Source: Bacillota bacterium (GTDB lineage Bacteria > Bacillota > Clostridia > Acetivibrionales > JAMNXU01). Taken from it: a stretch of 64,000 bases of DNA. Below the pieces are notes generated by a model, which was given only the letters and a program-made list of their open reading frames with translations, had not been told where the DNA came from and made no database searches. Of this stretch, positions 45,237 to 54,326 are shown one piece after another (the stretch's first letter is position 1; each line of letters opens with the position of its first letter). The translations under genes and the position numbers were made by a program. The DNA is taken from NCBI GenBank assembly GCA_023623175.1, contig JAMNXU010000021.1, forward strand, positions 211,206 through 275,205. The letters are read 5' to 3'.

Positions 45237-46754
45237 GTTGAGTTTTTTCAACGCATTTACAATGGTGGTTTCCTGGTTCTTGATGTGCTCAATCGCCACA
45301 TTTCTCGCCAGTTCGGGATCCCTGCGGCTGATGGCGTCATATATGCGGATGTGCTCTTCAATCAGATCCTTCGGGCTGCTGTAGTCCTTCATGTATATGA
45401 CCCTGAACCGGTGGACCTGTTCCCTCAGGTTGTTAATTATCTGGATAAGCTTGTCGTTCCTCGACGACTTGTAAATGACCTCGTGGAACTCCACGTCCTT
45501 TTTAATGGAACCCTGCAGGTTCTCCTTTTCAATATAGGTCGTCAGCTGTGTCAGCACATTCTTGAGGCTGCTCAGTTCGCTTTCAGTTATCCTCTCCGCG
45601 GAAAGCGCCGTCGCAAGACCGTCGAGCGTAGCCCGGACCTCGAGTACATCCATGATGTCCTTCGTGGTTATTTCAGCCACATGGGCGCCTTTCCTCGGGA
45701 TCATCTCCACGAGGCCTTCAAGCTCAAGTTTCCTGATGGCTTCCCTTACAGGCGTCCTGCTTACTCCTATTTTCTCCGAAAGCTGTACTTCCATCAGCCT
45801 CTCGCCGGGTTTTAATTCCCCGGTAATGATCGCTTCCTTGAGAGTATTGAAAACAACCTCCCTCAGAGGTTTATAATCATAAAGGTTAACCTTTGAAAAT
45901 TTTCCTGCCATATTCGAACCATCTGTCCTGCTTTTCTCAAGCTTTTTCCAGGCATATTCAGCGGCAGTGGCGTCAGTAAAAACGGCGAAAACCGAGGGCC
46001 CGCTTCCGCTCATCAGCGATCCTGCCGCACCCAGCCTGATAAAAGATTCTTTTATCTGTCCTATAACTTCGTACCTGCTTACAGTCACACTCTCGAGAAC
46101 ATTAACCATGTTGCGCGCCAGCAAACCTATATCCCCGGCCATGATAGCTTCCAGCAGCAGCCCGGTGTCAGGACGTTTTCCAACAGCATCGAGCTGAAGG
46201 TTCTGGTACACCCAGGCAGTGGACACCCTGATTCGAGGTCTCGCGATTATAATGTCAATACCGGGTATCCCGGGCAGCGGAGTCAGCACATCGCCGATCC
46301 CTTCGGCCAGCATTGTGCCTCCCATGATACAGAAGGGAACATCGGCTCCAAGCTTTTTCCCCATATCGCACAGGCCCTTTTTGCCTATTTTCGTCCCACA
46401 CAGACGGTCAAGGGCAATGAGCACGGCTGCCGCGTCGGCGCTGCCTCCTCCAAGCCCCGCAGCTATGGGAATCCTCTTGACGATCCTGATATTCACTCCA
46501 AAATCAAGTCCCGTTTCCGTTTTAAACAGCTCCGCGGCCTTGTATGCCAGGTTCCTGTTATCCAGGGGCATTCTCCGGTCATTGCTTTCAATTTTTATTC
46601 CTTTTGAGCCGCCGCCAACTGAAACGGTGATTAAATCATGAAGACTGACGGACTGCATTATCATCCTGACATCGTGGTATCCGTCAGGCCTCCTGCCCGT
46701 AACATCAAGGGACAGGTTTATCTTGGCGTTGGCCCTGATTGTCAGGGAATCCAT
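45228..46754 (-). CDS. ispE: IspE (CDP-ME kinase) fused in frame to a GntR/FadR-type regulator
   Basis: One 508-codon frame. Residues 1-281 are a full-length GHMP kinase of the MEP isoprenoid pathway: SLTIRANAKINLSLDV (catalytic Lys/Asp region), PIAAGLGGGSADAAAVL (ATP loop) and LMSGSGPSVFAVF. Residues 282-508 are a complete FCD-type GntR regulator that starts MAGKFSKVNLYDYKPL, with winged helix LSEKIGVSRTPVREAIRKLELEGLVEM and a C-terminal helical sensor domain. No stop codon or linker separates them. An internal ATG at 45911 matches the expected GntR start, but its ribosome site is weak. GAGGTG precedes ATG 46754. Either a true fusion or a readthrough pair. Confidence 0.88.
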   Translation of the reverse strand: MDSLTIRANAKINLSLDVTGRRPDGYHDVRMIMQSVSLHDLITVSVGGGSKGIKIESNDRRMPLDNRNLAYKAAELFKTETGLDFGVNIRIVKRIPIAAGLGGGSADAAAVLIALDRLCGTKIGKKGLCDMGKKLGADVPFCIMGGTMLAEGIGDVLTPLPGIPGIDIIIARPRIRVSTAWVYQNLQLDAVGKRPDTGLLLEAIMAGDIGLLARNMVNVLESVTVSRYEVIGQIKESFIRLGAAGSLMSGSGPSVFAVFTDATAAEYAWKKLEKSRTDGSNMAGKFSKVNLYDYKPLREVVFNTLKEAIITGELKPGERLMEVQLSEKIGVSRTPVREAIRKLELEGLVEMIPRKGAHVAEITTKDIMDVLEVRATLDGLATALSAERITESELSSLKNVLTQLTTYIEKENLQGSIKKDVEFHEVIYKSSRNDKLIQIINNLREQVHRFRVIYMKDYSSPKDLIEEHIRIYDAISRRDPELARNVAIEHIKNQETTIVNALKKLNRK

Positions 46755-46813
46755 TCTGCACCTCGTCTGCATGGCTTTCAGTATATTATATACAAAAAAC
46801 ATTCCCATTTCAA

Positions 46814-46843
46814 TAAAAAGCGCCTGTTTCCTGAGACTCAGGC
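46814..46843 (-). terminator. Candidate terminator of the nucleoside hydrolase gene
   Basis: GCCTG (46822-46826) pairs with CAGGC (46839-46843), with a competing CCTGA/TCAGG stem. On the minus strand TTTTTATT follows. Confidence 0.45.
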
Positions 46844-46899
46844 ATTTTGAACAAGTTAGAAAATTAATTTTAATACATTATGCCATTACGCGGCAGTCT

Positions 46900-47862
46900 T
46901 TATTCTCCGAGAAAACTGAAAAGCTCCCTGAAAATGCTGTCTCGGTCAACCCCGGTAACAATCCGCATCAGTTTCCCCGACGGATTGGCGGCCCAGCGCA
47001 AACGCTCCCGCGGCTTTTTGTAACAGTCAAGAACGGAAAAAGTTTCAGGCACCTCAATATCCCGTGTAAGCAGCGGAGCGTGTACGATCGAGGAAGAAAA
47101 CCATTCCGGATGCAAAAGATATGCCACCGCTGAAATATCCCATATTACCTTTGACCATACATTCCCGCTTCCATAGCGCTTACGCAGCAATTCCGTGAGA
47201 TAAGTGCCTATCGGTGTTTTTTTGTCAAGATGCCTTTCAAGTTCCGGCAATGTAGTCGTCAGGTGGGAAATTACCGATTCCGTCGGCAGCTGTACAAGAG
47301 GGACATCGCTGTCAAACAGAACTTTTGAGGCCAGGACATCCTGTTCAAGGTTGTACTCGTTTGCCGACGGATGGTCATGGGGCGTCCCGCCCAGCCATAC
47401 AATTACTATGTTTTCAACAATTTCGGGGCATCGAAGAATTGCGGACGCAACATTGGTGGGAGCTCCTATTGCAACGACATACAGCGGATTGTCCTTTGAA
47501 TGTTTCATGGCTTTATTGACAAGGTCTTCGGAAGCAGGAGAAATAACCGGCCCGTCTTTTATAAACCTGTCGGAACCCATGAAAACAAAGCCGTCTTTTC
47601 TCTCTTCCCCCATTTTCCCAATAACGTTAAGTATTTCCCTGTAGCTTTCCCTGACTCCTTCATCGGGAAAAACTCCAATTTCGGGGTGAGAATATGGCGC
47701 CGCATAAATGGCGTCGAGCGACAGCTTTCCAAGCTGTGACGCCCTGAGGGCATAAGCTATGGCATACTGGTCGTCTTCCTCGTTAAAAGCGTCAGTGTCC
47801 AGCACCATATGTATTTCCCCCGATGGGGGCGCAAGCATTTCAAGCCTTTTTACGTCATTCAC
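46900..47862 (-). CDS. Inosine/uridine-preferring nucleoside hydrolase family protein
   Basis: A nucleoside N-ribohydrolase-fold protein of about 320 residues. The N-terminal metal site DTDAFNEEDDQYAIAYAL resembles the IUNH motif DTDxxxDD with a two-residue expansion. VAIGAPTNVASAIL, IVWLGGTPHDH and WDISAVAYLL (with the final aspartate ligand) follow. It would split a nucleoside or similar N-glycoside into base and ribose. The start is uncertain: GTG 47862 has GGGGAG nine bases upstream; ATG 47838 is possible, and the open frame reaches 47928. It lies upstream of the ispE-gntR gene on the same strand but is separated from it by a terminator-like hairpin. Confidence 0.85.
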   Translation of the reverse strand: MNDVKRLEMLAPPSGEIHMVLDTDAFNEEDDQYAIAYALRASQLGKLSLDAIYAAPYSHPEIGVFPDEGVRESYREILNVIGKMGEERKDGFVFMGSDRFIKDGPVISPASEDLVNKAMKHSKDNPLYVVAIGAPTNVASAILRCPEIVENIVIVWLGGTPHDHPSANEYNLEQDVLASKVLFDSDVPLVQLPTESVISHLTTTLPELERHLDKKTPIGTYLTELLRKRYGSGNVWSKVIWDISAVAYLLHPEWFSSSIVHAPLLTRDIEVPETFSVLDCYKKPRERLRWAANPSGKLMRIVTGVDRDSIFRELFSFLGE

Positions 47863-47942
47863 GCAAAACAACTCCCCGTCCATGCAAATGTTAGTTATAT
47901 TATTAACACAACCGGGCAGGTTTTGCAATTGTTGAAGCGGGC

Positions 47943-47974
47943 AAAAAAATTAGGCCCTCTTTTATGAGCGGCCT
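47943..47974 (-). terminator. Terminator of the SipL-like gene
   Basis: On the minus strand AGGCC...GAGGGCCT pairs across an AT loop with one bulge (47952-47974) and is followed by seven Ts. Confidence 0.6.
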
Positions 47975-48096
47975 CATATCAGGCAAATTTCAAAATGCCT
48001 TCTTTCGGGAACGGATTTTATATTTCAGCGCCCCGAATTTTGAGTGTTTGCCCGACTTTAATTACGGGCAATAACTTGCAAAGCATGGATCAAGTA

Positions 48097-49671
48097 TCAG
48101 ACCTGCGCATTTTTTCTCAGAATGAGTATCTGGCTTCCGGGCTCAATTACGCTGTTTTCTTCAAGATTGTTATATGCACAGAGGTCTTCCGGAGCAGTAC
48201 GGTATTTCTTGGAGATGCTCCAGACCGTATCGCCGGGCTGTGCAAAATATAGCACAATACCGGGACGGTCAGCAATTTCGCGCTTATCTGGCTGTTTTTC
48301 CGTCACTTCGCTTATAACGGGTATCTGCACTTTCCTTACGGCCTTTACCGGCACGTTTATGACCAGCCTAAGTTCCACTTCCCTGCCGGAAAGCATGCTG
48401 TAACTGCAATGGTCTATTTCAAAATCCACTTCGCAATCCATGTCGGGATCTGCGTCGTCCCTTTCAATAACGTGGGTAAAGGGAATTTCTTCTTCATGGC
48501 AGTAAAGCGGCTGTTCCGGATCGTTCGCAATATACAGCACACTGTTTTTAGCCACGCCTTCAATCGTTATTTTCCCGCCGGATATGCGGCAATCGGTAAG
48601 CGCAGGCTTTGAAATCACGTTGAACACTTCAACAATTTCAGGGCTTCCTTCGTCTGTCAGCAAAGTCTCTTTAAGAACAACCTGGCTCCTGCTTTCAAAG
48701 GACGGATCCTCAACTTCGAATACGTTTTTTTCAATATCGAGCTCGGACCTAAGCCCAAAAGCGTCTGAAAGCATCTGGACCTCGCTTTTCCTGTATGCCG
48801 AGACCTGGGCGTTAACAGTAACTTCGCAGCCCAGCGAAGTAAACTCTCCGTCACTGTCCTCGAGCGGTTCGATCCTCGAATCAACTATCCTGAAATCAAC
48901 CTCGCACTCCGAATCCTCTCCGATCCCTGGCACATCAATAAACTGGGTGAAAGGCACCTCGAACTCCAGCGTCTGAAGTGTCCGGTACTCGTCGTCCCCT
49001 ATGTAAAGAGCCGTTATGTTCAGGTCGCCCTTCGCAATTACCCTGTCCTCGGTCAGTTTGTAATCCTTTCCGGTAATCCTTATATCCGTCCTGAGGATTT
49101 CACGAATGGCAGGCTTGCTGTCGGGAACCGCCAGGCTCTCGCGTACGGTGTATTCGGATTCTCCGTCGCCGACAAAGCAGTTGAGGACCGTGCTTTCCCT
49201 TAGCATGCGGAGATCTTCGATACCCACGAGATCATTTACAAATTCCTGCTCCAGCCCGTCGGTGACTTTTCCGGTAACACTGATCAAAGCCCTGACATTA
49301 ATTTTCCTGCTGTTTATAAGGTTGTATTCCATGTGTTCCACGTCGCATTTTACACTGCACTTCATTCCATGTCTCGCGTTTTCGACGTCAAGGCTGAAAG
49401 AAAAATCTATCGGGCTGTTTATGCTCCTTACGGGCAAATCCGGATCATCGGACAGATAGAGTATTTTGCAGTTCAGCACGCCGTCTACCTGAACCCTGTC
49501 CTGCGCGGTTTCGGCGTTTTTGACATACACGTCGCCGTCAAGCAAAAGAATACGCGAAATATCCGGGTTTATATCCGGAACGATAATATCGTTGTCCAAC
49601 ACGGTCCGGGTTGTATCCTTACCGATTACACGATTGACTTTAATCGACTCCTTTATAAGCTCAAGGGCCAT
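48097..49671 (-). CDS. SipL/SpoVID-like DUF3794 protein with C-terminal LysM
   Basis: A 524-residue protein with repeated DUF3794 modules (three copies by eye, near 30-160, 165-300 and 310-430, with alternating acidic beta strands). A C-terminal LysM domain follows (about 470-520: YFAQPGDTVWSISKKYRTAPEDLCAYNN...IEPGSQILIL). This architecture is that of SipL, the clostridial functional counterpart of SpoVID, which links SpoIVA to the spore coat. GGAGGAGGAT precedes ATG 49671; the open frame reaches 49878 without support. veg, yabG and cotS-type neighbours further support a role in spore envelope assembly. Confidence 0.85.
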   Translation of the reverse strand: MALELIKESIKVNRVIGKDTTRTVLDNDIIVPDINPDISRILLLDGDVYVKNAETAQDRVQVDGVLNCKILYLSDDPDLPVRSINSPIDFSFSLDVENARHGMKCSVKCDVEHMEYNLINSRKINVRALISVTGKVTDGLEQEFVNDLVGIEDLRMLRESTVLNCFVGDGESEYTVRESLAVPDSKPAIREILRTDIRITGKDYKLTEDRVIAKGDLNITALYIGDDEYRTLQTLEFEVPFTQFIDVPGIGEDSECEVDFRIVDSRIEPLEDSDGEFTSLGCEVTVNAQVSAYRKSEVQMLSDAFGLRSELDIEKNVFEVEDPSFESRSQVVLKETLLTDEGSPEIVEVFNVISKPALTDCRISGGKITIEGVAKNSVLYIANDPEQPLYCHEEEIPFTHVIERDDADPDMDCEVDFEIDHCSYSMLSGREVELRLVINVPVKAVRKVQIPVISEVTEKQPDKREIADRPGIVLYFAQPGDTVWSISKKYRTAPEDLCAYNNLEENSVIEPGSQILILRKNAQV

Positions 49672-49825
49672 TGCCGATCCTCCTCCTGCATTTTGCATCC
49701 TGATATCAATTTGGTGGCTGCTCCGGCACAATGATTTCCGGGTAAGCAAATTCCTAATTAATATATATTGACAAGGTGTATCAAATATTACAAAACCGGA
49801 AAAATGAACGCGCATAATAATAATA

Positions 49826-49872
49826 AAAGGGCCGTTGCACGCCCGATCCGGTCGCTGTGCAACAGCCCTTTT
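49826..49872 (-). terminator. Terminator of veg
   Basis: AAAGGGC-CG-TTGCAC pairs with GTGCAA-CA-GCCCTTT (49826-49840 with 49857-49871). On the minus strand TTTTATTATT follows. Confidence 0.7.
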
Positions 49873-49921
49873 TTCCAATATATTTACCAGAAATTTAAAA
49901 ACACCCTGAAGCCTGATAACG

Positions 49922-50188
49922 TCAACTGACCTGTATTTTCCTATTATCCTTGCATATTACCAGTTCCACCGATTTGGTAAGTACGTCCGTATAACTGTAT
50001 GATACCCTTCTTGTTGCTTCATACTCGTTCTCAAACTTGACCACGAAGATGTTGGGATAGGTGTTTTCGAGTACTCCCTCACGAATAAACGACTTTTTTC
50101 TCCCCCGGTTCGCCTTCAGCTGAACTTTTTCTCCGACGCAGTTTTCTATGTCTTTCCTGATTTGGACCAGATCGCTCTTCTCTGCCAT
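49922..50188 (-). CDS. veg: Veg family protein
   Basis: A small (88-residue) Veg protein, known in Bacillus as highly expressed in growing cells and as a stimulator of biofilm genes. The conserved core is DLVQIRKDIENCVGEKVQLKANRGRKK, then ENTYPNIFVVKFENE and RRVSYSYTDVLTKSVEL. GGGGTGAT places ATG 50188 (seven bases) ahead of the ATG at 50191; the longer frame to 50245 is not supported. It is found in its usual place between yabG and ispE, here with the SipL-like and nucleoside hydrolase genes in between. Confidence 0.92.
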   Translation of the reverse strand: MAEKSDLVQIRKDIENCVGEKVQLKANRGRKKSFIREGVLENTYPNIFVVKFENEYEATRRVSYSYTDVLTKSVELVICKDNRKIQVS

Positions 50189-50409
50189 CATATCACCCCA
50201 TCTTCCGTTTGATAACATTATAACATAAGATGGGGTGCTTGTCAAAAGAAAAACAAATATTATAACAAGTAAAATTTTATTATGTCAAGTGTTTTGAAAA
50301 AATTTCTCATAAAAGTGCCACTGAACTTCAGTCCCTGCAATACATGCGCGGACTGCGCCCGTGGCTGGGAAATATTATACTGACCGGCTGTGTTGATGCC
50401 GGCAGCGAT

Positions 50410-50679
50410 TCAGCTTTTAAGAATACTTTTTCTAAGTAAGCTCTTTCTTCTTTTTGCACCGGCGCCGCAGGCTCCCTGACCTAAAAAGCCCTGGGAGCGC
50501 AAATATTCCTCTATCTGTTCTTCCGTTTGCAGCAACAGGTCCGATTCGGGAGCGTCAGCTTCCAAACGGCATGCGATCCCTTTCAGCATGCAGTTCTCGC
50601 CAATGTCTGTCACTTCAAAAAGGATATCGCAGCCGTATGATTTGCGCGCAACAATATCTCCAATCTTGAATCTGCCCAT
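50410..50679 (-). pseudogene. yabG: Truncated yabG, N-terminal domain of sporulation protease only
   Basis: 89 residues. The start GRFKIGDIVARKSYGCDILFEVTDIGENCMLKG is the N-terminal SH3-like segment of YabG, a spore-coat-processing protease of about 290 residues. The protein stops after KRRKSLLRKSILKS, without the catalytic domain, which is not found in any frame of the 164 bp before the next gene. AGGTGG five bases before ATG 50679 keeps a good start. It lies between a cotS-type gene and veg, the usual yabG location. It is a likely decayed gene, or a short adaptor that is still used. Confidence 0.72.
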
Positions 50680-50787
50680 TAAAACCACCTGCACTGACCG
50701 TTTTACATAATTTATTTTATACCATATAATATGAAAACGATACGTACAGTGTGAGAAACCTCCCGCTGTTTTTCGCCTTTTTGCCTG

Positions 50788-51777
50788 TCACAGGAATTTT
50801 TTTGCGTAATTGCTGAGAAACAGGCTGTGGTAAGGTATCTCCTCCGCAACTTCCGTCAGTTTTGCCGAGTATATTTTTTCAGACCAGCTTTTTCTGCTGT
50901 TGTAGTACCTGTTGATAACCCTCCAGAATTTTTGCGGAAACTGGAGGAAGTAAAATAAAAAAAGCAGATCAAGACGGCTTAATTCTTCATGGCTTCCGTA
51001 GGTTTCGATTATTCTTGAGGCCTCGCCGATATCCCAGTTGCATTTTCGCATTTTCCTGCGTATAAGGTTTGCCAGGTCGTACACCTTCAGTTCGAAGCGG
51101 CACTGGCTGAAGTTGGTAACCGCCACTTCGCCGTCAGTCATGAGCACGTTATAATGATTGTAGTCGCAATGGCAGAAAATTTTCTGCTTCCTGGTCTCCT
51201 CGACTATAAGATTGTACTCCGGCCGGGACACTCCTTTTAACGCTTCAAAGCCCTGGTTGTAGAAATAATCCACGTAGTTGAGAACGAGAAAATCGATTTT
51301 TGTTTTTCCCTTGCTTGCAATCCGCTTGATTTTGCGTATCTCATCAAGCCTTTTTTTGAATATGTCAGGAAGCTTTCCCAAATCGTTCTTGGAATAAGAA
51401 CCTGCAGGAGGATTGTAACCCTTCGTTGCCGAATGAAGCTTTGCCAGTGCTACGGTTGCCGCCAGGACATCCTGGGTCTCGTCAAAATCGCATTCCGAAC
51501 CTTCAATAAAATCCGCCAGCGTAAAGCATCCCTGGTCGGAATCTATATATGGATTTCCGTCAACAGTGCATACATACCGGTCAATGTTTTTAAAACCGTT
51601 GGCATTAAGGTGTTCCTTGGCGCCGTGTACAAACAGGATTCTTCCCGGGGATATGTTCTCTTTTTTCAGGAGCTTTTTCCCCTTGTCCGTATTAAGGATA
51701 ATGACATTTCTGAAAGGTACTACATTCTTTATTTTCAAATCATACTGCCTGCCTATATCAAGGTCTATCTGCTGCAT
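50788..51777 (-). CDS. CotS-family spore coat protein (kinase-like fold)
   Basis: A 329-residue CotS/YsxE/YutH-type protein related to aminoglycoside phosphotransferase-fold kinases. It shows the N-lobe (VIILNTDKGKKLLKK near 26-40), the catalytic-loop type FCHCDYNHYNVLM (about 200-212, HxDxxxxN pattern) and a C-terminal VAVTNFSQCRFELKVYDLANLIRR with the position of the usual DFD aspartate replaced by N. Such proteins are spore-coat components. GGGAGG precedes ATG 51777. It is next to yabG, which helps assign the sporulation role. Confidence 0.85.
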   Translation of the reverse strand: MQQIDLDIGRQYDLKIKNVVPFRNVIILNTDKGKKLLKKENISPGRILFVHGAKEHLNANGFKNIDRYVCTVDGNPYIDSDQGCFTLADFIEGSECDFDETQDVLAATVALAKLHSATKGYNPPAGSYSKNDLGKLPDIFKKRLDEIRKIKRIASKGKTKIDFLVLNYVDYFYNQGFEALKGVSRPEYNLIVEETRKQKIFCHCDYNHYNVLMTDGEVAVTNFSQCRFELKVYDLANLIRRKMRKCNWDIGEASRIIETYGSHEELSRLDLLFLFYFLQFPQKFWRVINRYYNSRKSWSEKIYSAKLTEVAEEIPYHSLFLSNYAKKFL

Positions 51778-52011
51778 GGCTTACCTCCCTGGAATCCATG
51801 CCGGCATGCTGACAAACCCTTTCAAGTCGCCGGCTTTTTTAGGAGCCTGTGCCTACCTGGCTAATTTAATATATGCACAGGACCGCCGGAGTAGAATGTG
51901 GGCTGAAAAAACATGCGTTCCGTCCGGCGGGGACTTGACTGCAAAATTAGTAAAAGGTATGTTTTTTTATAGGAATAATGTGTTTTTGTATACAATATTG
52001 GATTATTTTTA

Positions 52012-52040
52012 TTGTACGGCTTGTATTTTTGTGGTATTAT
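52012..52040 (+). promoter_or_regulatory. Candidate promoter of the XRE regulator operon
   Basis: TTGTAC (52012-52017), 17-bp spacer and TATTAT (52035-52040) give a sigma-A-like promoter and a 5' leader of about 135 nt. The rest of the 404-bp gap 51778-52181 is AT-rich and holds no gene I can see. Confidence 0.5.
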
Positions 52041-52181
52041 ACATAATGTCTAAAAGTCTTTACTATTAATTTATGTAGCCTATTTTATTTATGTATCAGG
52101 GTATTAAGGTCCTCGGTTAAAAACAGCATTTGAGCGTCTGAAGTTAGCTGCTTTATTATTTTTTTCTTTTAAGGTGGTAAA

Positions 52182-52898
52182 ATGGGCAATCTCGGTGAGC
52201 TTTTACGCCGCATAAGATTAAGCAAAGACTGGTCTGTCAGGGAAGCAGCAAAAAAAATGGGCATTTCTCCTTCCTACTTAAGCAGCCTTGAAAAAGGCAT
52301 CGATCCGAGAACCGGAAAATACTCAAATCCCAAGCCGGATATTCTTCGCTTGATCGCGAAAACATATGATTATCCCCTTGAAGAGCTTATGCAGGCGGCC
52401 GGCCACCTCAACGAAGAAATGGAACCTGACAGGAGTTTTGACCTTACTGTGTTTGTCAGCAACCTCAATCTTATCATGGGCGATATGTCAATAGAAGAGT
52501 TTTCCGCCGATATCAAGAAAAAAACCGGCTACACCATCAGCACCAAGCAGATCAGAAGCTACATAAACGGAGATATTGAACCGTTCCCAGGCACCATTAA
52601 CATTCTCAGCAACTATGCAAGGGTTACTCCTGATTTCTGGTATTGCTTCAACACCAAAGATACATTGGAGCAGGAACGGAAAAAATACGAGGAGAACCTG
52701 ATAAAATCCACTGACAACAAAACGGCAAAAGAATACTACCAGTTTACGAAACTCCAGGAAGATCTCAGGAACTGGATACTCCGGGAAGAAAGCCAGCCTT
52801 ATCTCAAGCTTTTCATGACTGCCTGCATGAAGAAAATCGACCCGGAAAAAATCAAATCCTGGTTGGACAAGTTAGACGAAACAAACACCGGCGGCTAA
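52182..52898 (+). CDS. XRE-family transcriptional regulator
   Basis: A 238-residue regulator. Residues 1-75 are an XRE helix-turn-helix (GELLRRIRLSKDWSVREAAKKMGISPSYLSSLEKG, with GIDPRTGKYSNPKPDILRLIAKTYDYPLEEL). A second HTH-like helical region (about 95-160) and a charged C-terminal helix follow. Its N-terminus resembles regulators of the SinR/immunity type. AAGGTGG places ATG 52182. It begins a plus-strand run with the kinase-less AgrC-like gene 103 bp downstream and may read out that module; the link is inference. Confidence 0.85.
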   Translation: MGNLGELLRRIRLSKDWSVREAAKKMGISPSYLSSLEKGIDPRTGKYSNPKPDILRLIAKTYDYPLEELMQAAGHLNEEMEPDRSFDLTVFVSNLNLIMGDMSIEEFSADIKKKTGYTISTKQIRSYINGDIEPFPGTINILSNYARVTPDFWYCFNTKDTLEQERKKYEENLIKSTDNKTAKEYYQFTKLQEDLRNWILREESQPYLKLFMTACMKKIDPEKIKSWLDKLDETNTGG

Positions 52899-53001
52899 AC
52901 TGGAAAAATAATAATTCAAGATTTGGAAAAAATGTGCTTTACTATTGCATCTTTTTGGTAAATCTGATATATTATATTATGCGGAAAGAAAGTGGTGCTC
53001 T

Positions 53002-53835
53002 ATGGCGAATATCTCCATACCCAGTTTGGTTTTAATAAGTTTTCCTGAAGCTATAATGCTTTGCCTTTTCGGCTTGATGTCAGTCGGCAGATTCAGCTTC
53101 CTGGAAAAAAGAAACGGTCTACTGAAAATTGCCTTATTTGCAGCCATTGTCTCAGTTTTGATTTTCTTCATCAGGCCAAATCTTCAGAATGAAATGGAAA
53201 GCATGCTTGTTTACATGCTGCTGATTTTCATAATGTTTATAGCCCTGATGCGCCTCAAGTTTTACGAATCGATATTTGCCATGTTTTTTGCCACTTTGCT
53301 TTTCATACTGACCGAAGGTATAAGTATTGTGACAATATCGGCCATCACGGGCATAAAGGTGGATCAGAACCTGACCGATATAATGCGCTTTCTGATCACC
53401 CTTCCCGAAAGAGTATTGCAGGTATTGATGGTATACCTGTCCTATAAATATTCAATAAAGATCGTAGATTTTCAGGCAAAAGAAAGCAAGAAAAAGGGCT
53501 ATTACATCCAGTTGTTCGTGTACGCGGTGTCCGCGGGAATGCTGACATTCCTCACAGTTTTGATAGCGCGGCTTTTGCTTTTCGACAATGCACCTCTTCT
53601 CAGCAAGACGACCACAATGTTGCTGAGAATAAATATATACCTTACGCTCTTTGTTACCATCGTACTGGTGTTGGCAATAAAAAGCATAAATGATTTCTAT
53701 AAAAACAGGAAAACACTAAGCAACAACGAAATAAGCCAGAGCCTGGAGTACATCTCCAATCTTGCTGAAAGCGGCGATATGGAAAAAGTAAAGGAAGCAC
53801 TGCAAAGTCTTAAAATATACGTTGAAAAACAGTAA
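53002..53835 (+). CDS. AgrC-like membrane receptor lacking a histidine kinase domain
   Basis: A 277-residue polytopic protein. About six hydrophobic helices (FPEAIMLCLFGLMSVG; IALFAAIVSVLIFFI; MLVYMLLIFIMFIALM; IFAMFFATLLFILTEG; a longer pair near 180-225) resemble the peptide-sensing N-terminus of clostridial AgrC receptors. The C-terminus ISQSLEYISNLAESGDMEKVKEAL resembles the AgrC dimerisation helices but lacks the phospho-accepting histidine, and no ATPase domain follows. ATG 53002 has a weak GTGGTG site. The gap 53836-54176 behind it holds only a 28-codon frame (53848-53934), not called. An AgrD-like gene follows. The family assignment is by eye and is not certain. Confidence 0.55.
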   Translation: MANISIPSLVLISFPEAIMLCLFGLMSVGRFSFLEKRNGLLKIALFAAIVSVLIFFIRPNLQNEMESMLVYMLLIFIMFIALMRLKFYESIFAMFFATLLFILTEGISIVTISAITGIKVDQNLTDIMRFLITLPERVLQVLMVYLSYKYSIKIVDFQAKESKKKGYYIQLFVYAVSAGMLTFLTVLIARLLLFDNAPLLSKTTTMLLRINIYLTLFVTIVLVLAIKSINDFYKNRKTLSNNEISQSLEYISNLAESGDMEKVKEALQSLKIYVEKQ

Positions 53836-54055
53836 ACGGGAAAATTAATGCAGGAAGACAAAAAGCAGGAAATAGGGAAAGTGTCCCAATCGGCAATACC
53901 CGGGATCTTTCAGGGAATAACCGAACAGCATTGACACTTTATTTGCATAGCATATAAAAAGCAGTTTGTAGTAAAACCCTTCTGGACATACCAAAGGTTT
54001 AGTGATTTAAAAAAACTAAAAAATACAAATTTTTATAAAAAAATTAATAAAATAT

Positions 54056-54084
54056 TTGTATTAATAACCTGAATGTGGTATAAA
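54056..54084 (+). promoter_or_regulatory. Candidate promoter of the agrD-like gene
   Basis: TTGTAT (54056-54061), a 17-bp spacer and TATAAA (54079-54084) lie in the AT-rich gap behind the receptor gene, about 90 bp before the peptide gene. This is a monocistronic transcript if the terminator at 54327 is used. Confidence 0.5.
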
Positions 54085-54176
54085 AAATATTAACACTATA
54101 AAAATGAAAAAGGATATAACAAAAGAAAATTTACATAGAGGGGGCCAATACAATTATAAAATAAGGAGGTATTCGT

Positions 54177-54296
54177 ATGAAGAAACTCTTTAAAGCTGCT
54201 GCCGCTGTAGTTACTGCATTTGCTCTCTTTTCCGTAGGAACGGCATGCTTCTGGCTGTTCTATCAACCTAAAACACCGAAGTGCCTGACCAAATAA
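54177..54296 (+). CDS. AgrD-like cyclic lactone autoinducer peptide precursor
   Basis: A 39-codon gene too short for usual ORF cutoffs. AAGGAGGT lies six bases before ATG 54177, an ideal site. The protein has the AgrD plan: an amphipathic N-terminus (MKKLFKAAAAVVTAFALFSV), a core TACFWLFYQPKTPKCLTK, and a short C-terminal tail. The cysteine of TACFWLFYQP and the YQP-x-x-PK-L motif match the cyclic lactone autoinducer family, where Cys closes a thiolactone ring. A second cysteine in PKCL is unusual. It ends at TAA 54294-54296. No AgrB protease is in the window. Confidence 0.78.
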   Translation: MKKLFKAAAAVVTAFALFSVGTACFWLFYQPKTPKCLTK

Positions 54297-54326
54297 GAAA
54301 AAGACTGACACCCGGTGTTAGCTTGA

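Noticed and set aside
53848..53934. A 28-codon frame directly behind the AgrC-like gene
   Set aside because: Weak ribosome site, no recognisable motif, and no terminator or promoter of its own; probably chance. A remnant of a lost receptor C-terminus cannot be excluded.
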